Shown here in pieces: positions 8,636 through 15,471 of a stretch of DNA of 64,000 nt. Position numbers and translations under genes: made by a program. The stretch lies in the NCBI RefSeq assembly GCF_015865035.1, contig NZ_JADZGI010000001.1, positions 434,001-498,000 on the forward strand, given 5' to 3'. This DNA comes from Novosphingobium aureum. Lineage in GTDB: Bacteria > Pseudomonadota > Alphaproteobacteria > Sphingomonadales > Sphingomonadaceae. Position 1 is the first letter of the stretch. Every line of letters begins with the position of its first letter. The notes under the pieces were generated by a model. That model made no database searches. It saw only the letters and a list, made by a program, of their open reading frames with translations, and was not told the origin of the DNA.

Positions 8636-8968
8636 ATGGCCCGAAAACGCCGCAATGACTGGGAAATCGACGACGAGGCCGAGCAAGAGGCCGCGCCGCC
8701 GCCCGATTGCTGGCTCTGCGGTCGGCCTTGCGGGAGCGAGACCGTCTGGCATCACCCGATCCCCAAGAGCAGGGGCGGCAAGGACACGGTGCCGATGCAC
8801 CCGATCTGCCAGCGCACGATCATCACGCATTTCACCAATTCGCAGCTCGAGCGCTTCGGCATGGATGCGCAAGGCCTGCTCGACGATCCCACCATCGCCA
8901 AGTTCGTCGCCTGGGTCGCGAAGAAGGAACCCGACTTCAACGCGCCGATCACCAAGAAGAAGCGCTGA
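8636..8968 (+). CDS. HNH nuclease family protein (small)
   Basis: A 110-residue protein from ATG 8636 (MARKRRNDWEI). It has one zinc-type knuckle CWLCGRPC followed by the HNH core WHHPIPKSRGGKDTVPMHP and a final ICQRTIITHF, which gives C-x2-C and the H-H/N/H pattern of small HNH endonucleases. The C-terminal helix VAWVAKKEPDFNAP and a Lys/Arg tail are nucleic-acid-binding-like. There is no restriction or toxin partner nearby; it ends 10 bases before trmL and is probably cotranscribed. Nuclease activity is implied by the family only, and a housekeeping nicking or RNA-related role is equally possible. Confidence 0.8.
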   Translation: MARKRRNDWEIDDEAEQEAAPPPDCWLCGRPCGSETVWHHPIPKSRGGKDTVPMHPICQRTIITHFTNSQLERFGMDAQGLLDDPTIAKFVAWVAKKEPDFNAPITKKKR

Positions 8969-8978
8969 AAGTCAGCTC

Positions 8979-9428
8979 ATGCGGATTGCCCTGTTCGAGC
9001 CCGAGATCGCGGGCAATGTCGGCGCCGTCATGCGCCTGTGTGCCTGCATGGGCGCTGGCGTCGACCTGATCGAGCCGATGGGTTTCGAATGGGACGACAG
9101 GCGCGTGCGGCGCACGGCGATGGACTATATCGACCATGTCAGCGTGACCCGGCATGCAGGGTTCGAGGCCTTCCGCGCCGCGCGGCCCGGGCGGCTGGTG
9201 CTCTTTACCACCAAGGCGAGCACCTCGCCCTACGACTTCGCCTTCGCTGCCGACGACATCCTGCTGTTCGGCAAGGAGAGCGCGGGCGTGCCCGATAGCG
9301 TGGCGCAGGCGAGCGACGCGCGTTTGCGCATCCCGATGCGCGCGCAGGTGCGCTCGATGAACCTTGCCATGTCGGCGGGGCTGGTCCTCGGCGAGGCGCT
9401 GCGCCAGACCGGGACCCTGCCCGGCTGA
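8979..9428 (+). CDS. trmL: tRNA (cytidine/uridine-34 2'-O)-methyltransferase
   Basis: SPOUT-class methyltransferase that modifies the ribose of the wobble base in tRNA-Leu. The 149 residues match the minimal TrmL length. They open with MRIALFEPEIAGNVGAVMR (the N1 motif with PEIAGN), have DYIDHV in the middle, and the knot motifs LFGKESAGVPDSV and IPMRAQVRSMNLAMSAGLVLGEALRQ at the C-terminus. It starts 10 bases after the HNH gene. The downstream folB starts 46 bases after its stop. Confidence 0.96.
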   Translation: MRIALFEPEIAGNVGAVMRLCACMGAGVDLIEPMGFEWDDRRVRRTAMDYIDHVSVTRHAGFEAFRAARPGRLVLFTTKASTSPYDFAFAADDILLFGKESAGVPDSVAQASDARLRIPMRAQVRSMNLAMSAGLVLGEALRQTGTLPG

Positions 9429-9474
9429 TGCCTGCGCCCTTTCCCTGGGCGGGCAAAAGGCACTAAGGGGCGCC

Positions 9475-9846
9475 ATGGCCGATTCGCTCATTCTAGAAGT
9501 CGCCGATTTCGAACACGACGTCCTCACCGGCATCTATTCGGAAGAGACCGGCAAGCCGCAGCCGCTGCGCTTTACCATCTCGGTGAGGCTCAAGCCTTAT
9601 GATCGCTACGAGCCCGACACCCCGCTCTCGGCCAGCAAGAACTACATGGACCTCAAGTTCGCGGCCTCGGGCGCGCTGCCCGAGGGCGTGCACTTCACGC
9701 TGATCGAGGCGGTTGCCGACCATGTCTGCGAGACGCTGTTCCTGCAGGACGAGCGGGTCGAGGCGGTGACCGTCAAGATCGTCAAGCTCGCCATCGCCGA
9801 AGCCGGCGAGAGCATCGGCATCACCCTCACGCGCGAACGTCGGTAG
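9475..9846 (+). CDS. folB: Dihydroneopterin aldolase-like protein
   Basis: A T-fold protein of 123 residues resembling FolB, which cleaves 7,8-dihydroneopterin in folate synthesis. Visible features are the central DRYEPDTPLSASKNYMDL (the D-x-L-x-x-x-x-x-Y-x-x-L block in which FolB pairs Asp with a substrate Tyr), HFTLIEAVADHVCETLF, the classic ADHI/LF helix, and the C-terminal strand VTVKIVKLAIAEAGESIGITLTR. The conserved Glu seen in typical FolB helices is present as E in LIEAVAD. It begins at ATG 9475. The following Rossmann-like gene starts 7 bases after it. Confidence 0.85.
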   Translation: MADSLILEVADFEHDVLTGIYSEETGKPQPLRFTISVRLKPYDRYEPDTPLSASKNYMDLKFAASGALPEGVHFTLIEAVADHVCETLFLQDERVEAVTVKIVKLAIAEAGESIGITLTRERR

Positions 9847-9853
9847 GCACGCG

Positions 9854-10207
9854 ATGCCGAGCGAACTGCTTTACGTGGGCCCGCTCGCCGATGACCCGCT
9901 CGATGCAGCGGCGGACTTCCATGCGCGCATTCTGCCTGCTGTCGAAATGGCGCTGAGCACTGGCGCAGGCCCGCTGACCCTGGTTTTCGAACCCGCATCG
10001 GTCGAGCATCGCGGCTGGCGTCTTGCCGTCGTGCAGGGGCTTGCACGCCGTTTTGCACCCACGCGGGTCAACGCGCTCGCCGCGCCCGGAGCCGATCCGG
10101 CACAGCGCGGCGCGATCGCCGCGACCCGGGAATGGCTCGATGCATCGCCGGGGGTTACCGGCCAGCTTTTCGCGGTGGATGGAACCCAAGCGCCGCCAAT
10201 GGTATAG
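9854..10207 (+). CDS. Degenerate Rossmann/SDR-like protein
   Basis: A 117-residue protein with no N-terminal nucleotide-binding glycine motif and no SDR Tyr-x-x-x-Lys pair. Its C-terminal region (SPGVTGQLFAVDGTQ, about residues 98-112) matches the end of short-chain dehydrogenases, where PGVTGQ-x-x-x-VDGG closes the fold, and the middle (LAVVQGLARRFAPTRVNALAAPG) matches the strand region after the active-site helix (RVNA-x-APG). It therefore looks like the C-terminal part of an SDR. It sits 7 bases after folB and 8 bases before moaA. An SDR with pteridine reductase activity (FolM) is a common folB neighbour, so it may be a reduced descendant. Its function is unknown. Confidence 0.7.
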   Translation: MPSELLYVGPLADDPLDAAADFHARILPAVEMALSTGAGPLTLVFEPASVEHRGWRLAVVQGLARRFAPTRVNALAAPGADPAQRGAIAATREWLDASPGVTGQLFAVDGTQAPPMV

Positions 10208-10215
10208 GGCAGGTG

Positions 10216-11235
10216 ATGACAAGCCCCACGCCCTTGGTCGACCAGTTCCAGCGCCGCATCAGTTACGTGCGGCTTTCGGTGACCGACCGGTGTGACTTGC
10301 GCTGCACCTATTGCATGCCCGAGCGCATGACGTTCCTGCCGCGCCGCGAGGTGCTCAGCCTCGAGGAACTGCACAAGCTCGCGCTCGGTTTCATCGCACG
10401 CGGCGTGACCCGCATCCGCCTGACCGGCGGCGAACCGCTGGTCAGGCGCGACATGATCGAACTGGTGCGCGCGCTTGGCCGCACCATCGGCGCCGAGGGG
10501 CCGCAGGGCGGCTTGCGCGAGCTGACGCTCACCACCAATGGCACGCGTCTTGCCGAATTCGCCGACGACCTGTTCGCGGCCGGGATGCGGCGCATCAATG
10601 TCTCGCTCGACACGCTCGATCGCGAGACCTTCGCCAAACTGTCGCGCCGCGATTCGCTGCCGCAGGTACTCGAGGGCCTGCGCGCCGCGCGCGAAGCCGG
10701 GCTCAAGGTCAAGCTCAACACCGTCGCGCTCAAGGGCGTGAACGAGCACGAGATCGCGGATCTCGTCGGCTGGGCGCACGGGCAGGGCTTCGATGCCACG
10801 CTGATCGAGGTCATGCCGCTGGGCGAGGTCGAGGAGGATCGCATCGACCACTACCTGCCGCTGACCGGCGTGCGCGAGACGCTCGAGCAGCGCTGGACGC
10901 TGACGCCGAGCGAGCACCGCACCGGCGGCCCTGCACGCTATTTCGACGTCGCCGAGACCGGCGGGCGGCTGGGTCTGATCACGCCGCTGACCCAGAATTT
11001 CTGCGAGGGTTGCAACCGCATCCGCGTCACCACCACCGGGCAGCTCTATGCCTGCCTTGGTGGCAACGAGCGGGTCGACCTGCGTGAAGCGCTGCGCAGC
11101 GACGATCCGCAGGCGCGCCTCGCCGAGGCGCTCGATACCGCGATGCGGATCAAGCCCGAGCGCCATCACTTCGCCATCACGGAACCGGGCGCGGCCCCGG
11201 CGCTTTCCCGTCACATGTCGATGACGGGAGGATGA
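10216..11235 (+). CDS. moaA: GTP 3',8-cyclase
   Basis: Radical SAM enzyme that makes 3',8-cyclo-GTP, the first step of molybdenum cofactor synthesis. The 339 residues include the N-terminal cluster C26-x3-C30-x2-C33 (DRCDLRCTYC), the second cluster C263, C266, C280 (NFCEGCNR and YACLGG), and the functional Gly-Gly C-terminus (SMTGG). The ATG at 10216 has AGGTG immediately upstream. It belongs to a folB-Rossmann-moaA-moaD-moaE series. Confidence 0.98.
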   Translation: MTSPTPLVDQFQRRISYVRLSVTDRCDLRCTYCMPERMTFLPRREVLSLEELHKLALGFIARGVTRIRLTGGEPLVRRDMIELVRALGRTIGAEGPQGGLRELTLTTNGTRLAEFADDLFAAGMRRINVSLDTLDRETFAKLSRRDSLPQVLEGLRAAREAGLKVKLNTVALKGVNEHEIADLVGWAHGQGFDATLIEVMPLGEVEEDRIDHYLPLTGVRETLEQRWTLTPSEHRTGGPARYFDVAETGGRLGLITPLTQNFCEGCNRIRVTTTGQLYACLGGNERVDLREALRSDDPQARLAEALDTAMRIKPERHHFAITEPGAAPALSRHMSMTGG

Positions 11236-11244
11236 CGAAAGAAC

Positions 11245-11487
11245 ATGACGATCAAGCTGGTTTTCCTCGGTCGCCTCGAGGACGTCGCCGGTGCGGGAGA
11301 GCGCCAGGTTACAGGTGCCAAGTGCATCGACGAGATATTCGCGGGGCTCGAACCCGAGCTTGCCGAGGCGCTGCGTGCGCCGCGCGTGAAGCTGGCGGTC
11401 AATGGCATCCTGCTGCAGGATCGCGATGCCCCCGTACTCAAGGACGGCGACGAGATCGCCTTCCTGCCCCCGGTCTCAGGCGGCTGA
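11245..11487 (+). CDS. moaD: Molybdopterin synthase small subunit
   Basis: Ubiquitin-like sulfur carrier of 80 residues that ends in the required Gly-Gly (PPVSGG); its thiocarboxylate supplies the dithiolene sulfur of molybdopterin. Features include KLVFLGRLEDVAGAGE at the N-terminus and LAVNGILLQD and LKDGDEIAFLPPVSGG at the C-terminus. It lies 9 bases after moaA and 16 bases before moaE, with which it forms the synthase. Confidence 0.96.
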   Translation: MTIKLVFLGRLEDVAGAGERQVTGAKCIDEIFAGLEPELAEALRAPRVKLAVNGILLQDRDAPVLKDGDEIAFLPPVSGG

Positions 11488-11503
11488 TCCGGGCCGCTAC
11501 CGC

Positions 11504-11950
11504 ATGAACGCAGACGTTCGCCTGCTTCAGTCACCGCTCGATGCATCGGGCGAACTGGCCGCCTTCACTGCCGCGCACCGCGCGGCGGGGGGCGTCGTCA
11601 GCTTCCTTGGTCAGGTGCGCGAGGGTGATGGCGTCGAGGCGCTTGAGCTGCGTCACTACGGCCCGCTGACCGAGCCGGCGATGCGCGCGCTTGGCGAGAG
11701 CGTGCTCGAGCGCTGGTCCCTGGAGGGACTGCTCATCCTCCACCGTGCCGGGGTGATGGAGCCGGGCGATCCGATCGTGCTCGTGGCCGCCGCAGCGCGT
11801 CACCGCCGCGACGCCTTTGCTGCGGCCGATTTCGCGATGGATCACCTCAAGAGCGAGTCCTGGTTCTGGAAGCGTGAGAAGGCGGATGGTGCCTGGCGCT
11901 GGATCGAACCGCGCGAACAGGACTACGCCGATATCGCGCGCTGGGCCTGA
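11504..11950 (+). CDS. moaE: Molybdopterin synthase catalytic subunit
   Basis: Large subunit (148 residues) that converts cyclic pyranopterin monophosphate to molybdopterin using MoaD thiocarboxylate. Family blocks are present: GGVVSFLGQVREGDGVEALELRHY, LILHRAGVMEPGDPIVLVAAAARHRRDAF and DHLKSESWFWKRE, where the Lys residues of the LK...WK(R/K)E segment bind substrate. The ATG at 11504 is inside the operon, 16 bases after moaD. A weak stem-loop follows at 11970-11991. Confidence 0.96.
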   Translation: MNADVRLLQSPLDASGELAAFTAAHRAAGGVVSFLGQVREGDGVEALELRHYGPLTEPAMRALGESVLERWSLEGLLILHRAGVMEPGDPIVLVAAAARHRRDAFAAADFAMDHLKSESWFWKREKADGAWRWIEPREQDYADIARWA

Positions 11951-11969
11951 TCGGAGCCATTGCCGATAT

Positions 11970-11991
11970 CCCGCACTGATTTCGCGGGTTT
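11970..11991 (+). terminator. Weak possible terminator of the moa operon
   Basis: CCCGC (11970-11974) pairs with GCGGG (11984-11988) around a 9-base loop, followed by TTT (11989-11991). It starts 20 bases after the moaE stop. The stem is short and the U tract minimal. Confidence 0.35.
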
Positions 11992-12216
11992 GACCACCGT
12001 CAATTTCGCAAGCTGCAAAGCACGCCAGAACTGTCCGCGACGACGCATGGCGACATCCGGAGGGCCGGATCGGGGCCCGTGTCCGCACAGGCCTTGCGCC
12101 GCATCGGGCATGCTGAACCTCGCGTGGTGCTAGGTCGGGCACGCAAGCCTTGGTCCGGGCTCGTCACATGCTGCCGGGCCGGGGGGCTTTCGGCAGGATG
12201 TCGGCTCTTCGGAGGG

Positions 12217-12240
12217 CTCCTCCCTCGCAAGGGGGAGGGG
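12217..12240. repeat. GC-rich hairpin (possible bidirectional terminator or REP-like element)
   Basis: CTCCTCCCTC and GGGGGAGGGG flank a GCAA loop, forming a stem of up to 10 pairs including G-T pairs. It lies about 50 bases beyond the stop of the minus-strand lipoprotein gene. Hairpins of this CTCCC-GCAA-GGGAG style occur as dispersed elements in sphingomonad genomes, but only one copy is seen here. Confidence 0.4.
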
Positions 12241-12289
12241 CTTTCCAAGATGCCTTGGCGTTCTCGCCTTGATCTGACCGGGCTTGCGA

Positions 12290-12853
12290 TCAGCCGCGAA
12301 GTTTCGCCGCTAGGGCGACCAGTACCGCATCCTGCGCAGAGACCCAGTTCGCCACCTGCCCGCGCGCCTCGGCGATGGCTTCGGTCTGCGGCGAGATTTC
12401 CAGCGGGGCGGCATCGCGCGAATCGGCGTAGAGGCGATCGAGGTCAGCAAGGGCCGTCATCGCCGTCGAGCGGCTGGTCTCGAGGTCGGAAACCGCGATC
12501 TGTGCAGCGGCCCAGGAATCGCTGCTCACGCTGCCGGCCCGCGCGACCGCACGCTCGGCGGAAGGTCGGTCCGCTTCGAAGCGGGCATTGGCCTTGCGCG
12601 CACTGGCGAGCAGCGCTTCGAGGCGGGCATCGAGTTCGCCGTCTGCAAATGCCGTGTTGTCCAGCGGCGAGCCCGTTGCGTCTTCGCCGCCGGACGTAGC
12701 CTCATCCTCGCCTCTTACCGGCTCGAACTGGCCGGTCCGCTCGAAATCGCGCATCGCGAGCGAGGGGAACTGGCCGGCACTCGAGCAGGCGGCGAGCGCG
12801 AGCGGCAGGGCAAGCGTGGCAATGGCAGCGGTGAGGGGTGGAAAGCGTGTCAT
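12290..12853 (-). CDS. Hypothetical lipoprotein
   Basis: A 187-residue protein from ATG 12853 with a lipoprotein signal peptide: an N-terminal Arg, a hydrophobic core and lipobox LAAC with the lipidated C23. The mature part starts with a Ser/Gly/Asp/Glu-rich linker (about 24-75), followed by a long Ala-rich helical region (LDARLEALLASARKANARFE to the end) that could form a coiled coil. It is likely an envelope protein anchored by lipid; the acceptor membrane cannot be decided. The family is not recognised. Confidence 0.75.
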   Translation of the reverse strand: MTRFPPLTAAIATLALPLALAACSSAGQFPSLAMRDFERTGQFEPVRGEDEATSGGEDATGSPLDNTAFADGELDARLEALLASARKANARFEADRPSAERAVARAGSVSSDSWAAAQIAVSDLETSRSTAMTALADLDRLYADSRDAAPLEISPQTEAIAEARGQVANWVSAQDAVLVALAAKLRG

Positions 12854-13160
12854 GGCCGTGCCATAGCATGACCCGCGCAGCAGGCGAGATTCAATCTGTC
12901 GTGCTGCATCGTCAAGGTGACGGGGGCGTGTCCCGGGCCGGGTGGCGGGCTGCTTCATGGCAGTTTCGCGTCACTCCTTGGTTGACACGAATCGGGTGGT
13001 GCACTAACGGCACCCACTCTTTCCGGTAGCTCGCGTCGAAGGCGTGGGTCATCGGCGCGTCGCCCGCAAGGCTCCCTCGGTTCTTCGTCGGACCACAGCG
13101 GCCGGGGCAGTTTGTGTTTCGGCCCTCACGGGCACATTATAGAGATTAGGTAAGGGCACC
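12854..13160. other. Divergent intergenic region with the rplU leader
   Basis: 307 bases between the divergent lipoprotein gene and rplU. It contains a TTGACA box at 12982-12987 and then roughly 145 bases of predicted untranslated leader before rplU. Within the leader, GGCCG and CGGCC segments around 13100-13123 can pair. No credible coding frame is seen. Confidence 0.6.
12982..13010 (+). promoter_or_regulatory. Probable sigma-70 promoter of rplU-rpmA
   Basis: A perfect -35 hexamer TTGACA lies at 12982-12987; 16-17 bases later is a weak -10-like CTAACG/TAACGG (13004-13010). It faces rplU and is the only full TTGACA in this gap. Ribosomal protein operons in this group often have a strong -35 and a poor -10. 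Confidence 0.55.
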
Positions 13161-13457
13161 ATGTTCGCAGTAGTGCGCACGGGCGGCAAGCAGTACCGGG
13201 TTGCCGCCGGAGACAAGATCGCGGTCGAGAAGCTGGCTGGTGAAGCCGGTGAGACCATCACCCTGGGCGACATCCTGCTCGCTGGCAACGACGGCGACGT
13301 CGTCGACGCTTCGAAGGTTTCGGTTTCGGCCGAGATCATCGCGCAGGCGAAGAGCGAGAAGGTCGTGGTGTTCAAGAAGCGCCGCCGCCACAACTACCGT
13401 CGCAAGAACGGCCACCGCCAGCAGCTGACGCTGCTGCGCATCGTGTCGGTCGGCTGA
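13161..13457 (+). CDS. rplU: 50S ribosomal protein L21
   Basis: A 98-residue ribosomal protein that binds 23S rRNA. It begins MFAVVRTGGKQYRVAAGDKI, the diagnostic L21 start, and contains the RNA-binding KKRRRHNYRRKNGHRQQLT near the C-terminus. It is followed 25 bases later by rpmA, the conserved L21-L27 pair. A leader of about 145 bases precedes it. Confidence 0.99.
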   Translation: MFAVVRTGGKQYRVAAGDKIAVEKLAGEAGETITLGDILLAGNDGDVVDASKVSVSAEIIAQAKSEKVVVFKKRRRHNYRRKNGHRQQLTLLRIVSVG

Positions 13458-13482
13458 GCCCCAAACTCGGAAGGAAAACGAG

Positions 13483-13752
13483 ATGGCACATAAGAAAGCA
13501 GGCGGCTCGTCGCGCAACGGTCGCGATTCGGCAGGCCGCCGCCTTGGCGTCAAGAAGTTCGGCGGTCAGGAAGTGATCGGCGGCAACATCATCATCCGTC
13601 AGCGCGGTACCAAGGTGTACCCGGGCTCGAACGTTGGCATGGGCAAGGATCACACCCTGTTCGCGCTGACCGAAGGTCGCGTGCGCTTTCACGATGGCAA
13701 ACTCGGCCGCAAGTACGTGTCGGTCGACGCCATGGCGGAAGCCGCCGAGTAA
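13483..13752 (+). CDS. rpmA: 50S ribosomal protein L27
   Basis: An 89-residue protein of the large subunit whose N-terminal tail reaches the peptidyl-transferase centre. It starts MAHKKAGGSSRNGRDS, the normal mature form without the Firmicutes cleavable extension, and has the conserved RRLGVKKFGGQ and GNIIIRQRGTKVYPG. Two hairpins downstream (13770-13792, 13817-13848) probably end the operon. Confidence 0.99.
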   Translation: MAHKKAGGSSRNGRDSAGRRLGVKKFGGQEVIGGNIIIRQRGTKVYPGSNVGMGKDHTLFALTEGRVRFHDGKLGRKYVSVDAMAEAAE

Positions 13753-13769
13753 TCGGATGGTCGATAAAC

Positions 13770-13792
13770 GGGCCATCCTGACGGGATGGCCC
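13770..13792 (+). terminator. Hairpin after rpmA (no U tract)
   Basis: GGGCCATCC (13770-13778) and GGATGGCCC (13784-13792) form a 9-bp perfect stem with a 5-base loop, 17 bases after the rpmA stop. No T run follows; it may act with the next hairpin or protect the 3' end. Confidence 0.45.
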
Positions 13793-13816
13793 TGCCGGAC
13801 CTCGTAGTCCGGCTTG

Positions 13817-13850
13817 AAGAGGGAGAGGGCCACGGCCGTCTCCCTCTTTG
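13817..13850 (+). terminator. Probable terminator of rplU-rpmA
   Basis: AAGAGGGAGA (13817-13826) and TCTCCCTCTT (13839-13848) form a 10-bp stem. The 12-base loop carries an extra GGCC-ACGGCC pairing. It is followed by TTTGCGTTT. It is the second hairpin after rpmA and lies before the GNAT genes. Confidence 0.65.
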
Positions 13851-13966
13851 CGTTTCTCCCTCTCTTCGCCGCGATCCCGCACCGCAACTGGGGCGGGCCT
13901 CGCGTAATTGCACTGTCACGGGCGCATAGTATCGGCGCGCCCGGGGGCGAGAGTGGAGAGAACCCG

Positions 13967-14545
13967 ATGTTCATTCGCAGCGAGCGCCTGTTCCTGCGGC
14001 CGGGCTGGTCCGAGGACCGGTCCGAATTGCTGGCACTGGTCGCAGGCCGCAGTCATGGCCCGCGCCTGACCGCCGATTGCGTTCCCTATACCGAAGATGA
14101 CGCCCGGCGTTTCCTGCAGGCGACAGGCGAGGCATTGCTGCCCCGTTTCCTGATCACCCTGCCGGGGCAGGGCGGTGCACCGATCATCGGCTGCATCGGT
14201 CTCTCGCACCATCGCGGCGAGGCGGAACTGGGTTACTGGATCGAGCGCGAGCTATGGGGCAACGGTTATGGCGCCGAAGCGGCGCGCGCCGTTGTCTCGC
14301 TCGCCCGGACGCTCGGGCATGCCAGGGTCGTTGCCAGCCATTTCCTCGAGAACCCGGGCGCTGCCCAGGTCCTGCATGAAGCGGGCTTCGCGCGGACGGG
14401 CCGGATCGCCGAAAGGCGCTGCCTTGCCAGCGGGGTCTTGTGCAGCGCTCTCGAATACGCCGTGTCGCTTGTCGCGGGTGGGCCGCAAGGCAGCGGCGGC
14501 TGCGACGACGATGCGCTTCGTGCAGGACGACGCCGCGCCGCCTGA
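13967..14545 (+). CDS. GNAT family N-acetyltransferase (first of a tandem pair)
   Basis: A 192-residue RimJ/RimL-like acetyltransferase that uses acetyl-CoA. It starts MFIRSERLFLRPGWSED, has the GNAT core GEAELGYWIERELWGNGYGAEAARAVV (acetyl-CoA pyrophosphate loop, RELWGNGYGAEA) and the final helix block NPGAAQVLHEAGFARTGR. The ATG at 13967 follows GGAGAGAACCCG. The substrate is unknown. The next gene encodes a paralogue with the same first 14 residues apart from one, 191 bases downstream. The C-terminus has an extra Gly/Asp-rich tail (GSGGCDDDALRAGRRRAA). Confidence 0.88.
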   Translation: MFIRSERLFLRPGWSEDRSELLALVAGRSHGPRLTADCVPYTEDDARRFLQATGEALLPRFLITLPGQGGAPIIGCIGLSHHRGEAELGYWIERELWGNGYGAEAARAVVSLARTLGHARVVASHFLENPGAAQVLHEAGFARTGRIAERRCLASGVLCSALEYAVSLVAGGPQGSGGCDDDALRAGRRRAA

Positions 14546-14736
14546 GCGCGGCGCGTGCATCGCATGCGCAGTTTCCCGCATGGCGTGCGCAAAAGAGTCG
14601 TTAAGCCGCGACAGGCAGCTTCATTGCGGTGGTATTTTATCAGCGAAAAACCCCGCCAGAGCGCAATTTCCGTGCATTTTCCCCGAGAATGTTGCATGGG
14701 ACGGCTTGCGGAACAAAGACGACGGAGAACCGTGAT

Positions 14737-15303
14737 ATGTTTATCCGCACGGAGAGGCTGTTTCTAAGGCCGGGCTGGCCTGAGGATCTCGAAGAAGTCT
14801 TCGAGGCCCTGAATGATGATGCCGTGCAAAGAACGATTGCCGCCCCTGGGCTCCCGCGGACCAATGCGGAAGTGCAGAGGCTCCTTAGACGTCCCCGGAA
14901 CCTGAGGTATCCTCAGTTTCTCATGTACTTGCGCTCGCCCGAAGGCGCAGTGCTGGTGGGTGGAGCCGCGCTCGTGCGCGGCGAGGACGGCGACACGGAA
15001 CTGGTGTACTGGATCAAGGCGCGATTTGCGGGCCGTGGCTTCGCCGGGGAGTCGGTGCGGGCCATGCTCGATCAGGCGCGTGCGCTCGGACATCGGCGAA
15101 TCACCGCCTACGAACCGCTTGCCAACGAGGCCGATGCCCGGGTGCTGATGGCAGCCGGCTTCGAGGACACCTACAGGGTCGAGGAGCGCTACTGCGAGGC
15201 GCAAGGCGGTTTTCTTCCGGTGCGCCGTTTCGAGGCCGACCTCGAACATTCGGACCTTGTCCTCGGCCACGCCGAACCGATGGTTCACAGCCTGACGGCG
15301 TGA
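14737..15303 (+). CDS. GNAT family N-acetyltransferase (second of a tandem pair)
   Basis: A 188-residue paralogue of the preceding protein; it starts MFIRTERLFLRPGWPED at ATG 14737, with GGAG 10 bases upstream. The GNAT core DTELVYWIKARFAGRGFAGESVRAML aligns with the first copy, but the pyrophosphate loop is R-F-A-G-R-G-F-A-G rather than E-L-W-G-N-G-Y-G-A. The C-terminal half differs (ITAYEPLANEADARVLMAAGF). This suggests an old duplication with separate substrates. The 191-base gap between copies is AT-richer than the surroundings and may carry a promoter. Confidence 0.88.
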   Translation: MFIRTERLFLRPGWPEDLEEVFEALNDDAVQRTIAAPGLPRTNAEVQRLLRRPRNLRYPQFLMYLRSPEGAVLVGGAALVRGEDGDTELVYWIKARFAGRGFAGESVRAMLDQARALGHRRITAYEPLANEADARVLMAAGFEDTYRVEERYCEAQGGFLPVRRFEADLEHSDLVLGHAEPMVHSLTA

Positions 15304-15409
15304 TCGGCCACGAGGCCATCGGATAGCTTACCGTGGCAGTTCGCCTTGCGCCGGAATGCGGAGTTCCCCTGCTCCTGCCGGTGCACCACCCTCGGGCGGA
15401 CATGCCAGA

Positions 15410-15439
15410 GCGGGGCCGTTCCTTCGGGGGCGGCCCCGC
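15410..15439. terminator. Possible shared terminator between convergent genes
   Basis: GCGGGGCCG (15410-15418) and CGGCCCCGC (15431-15439) form a 9-bp stem with a 12-base loop. It lies between the GNAT gene (ends 15303) and ygfZ on the other strand (ends 15472). There is no clear T tract on either side. Confidence 0.4.
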
Positions 15440-15471
15440 GATCGTTTCGGGCGGCGGCGAGGGGTGGAGGG

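Larger units (their letters stand above)
11951..12289. other. Intergenic region between moaE and a minus-strand lipoprotein gene
   Basis: 339 bases without a convincing gene. Both flanking genes end here. The region contains a weak stem-loop next to moaE (11970-11991) and a GC-rich hairpin near the lipoprotein stop (12217-12240). Open frames exist on the minus strand but have no start context, no recognisable protein and no neighbour coupling. Confidence 0.6.

Noticed and set aside
8636..8968. HNH protein as part of a phage-defence or restriction system
   Set aside because: No methylase, helicase, toxin or mobile gene is nearby; it is coupled to trmL in a housekeeping region.
12854..13160. 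A small gene in the rplU leader
   Set aside because: The short frames lack a ribosome-binding site and read as low-complexity sequence; a promoter and leader explain the region better.
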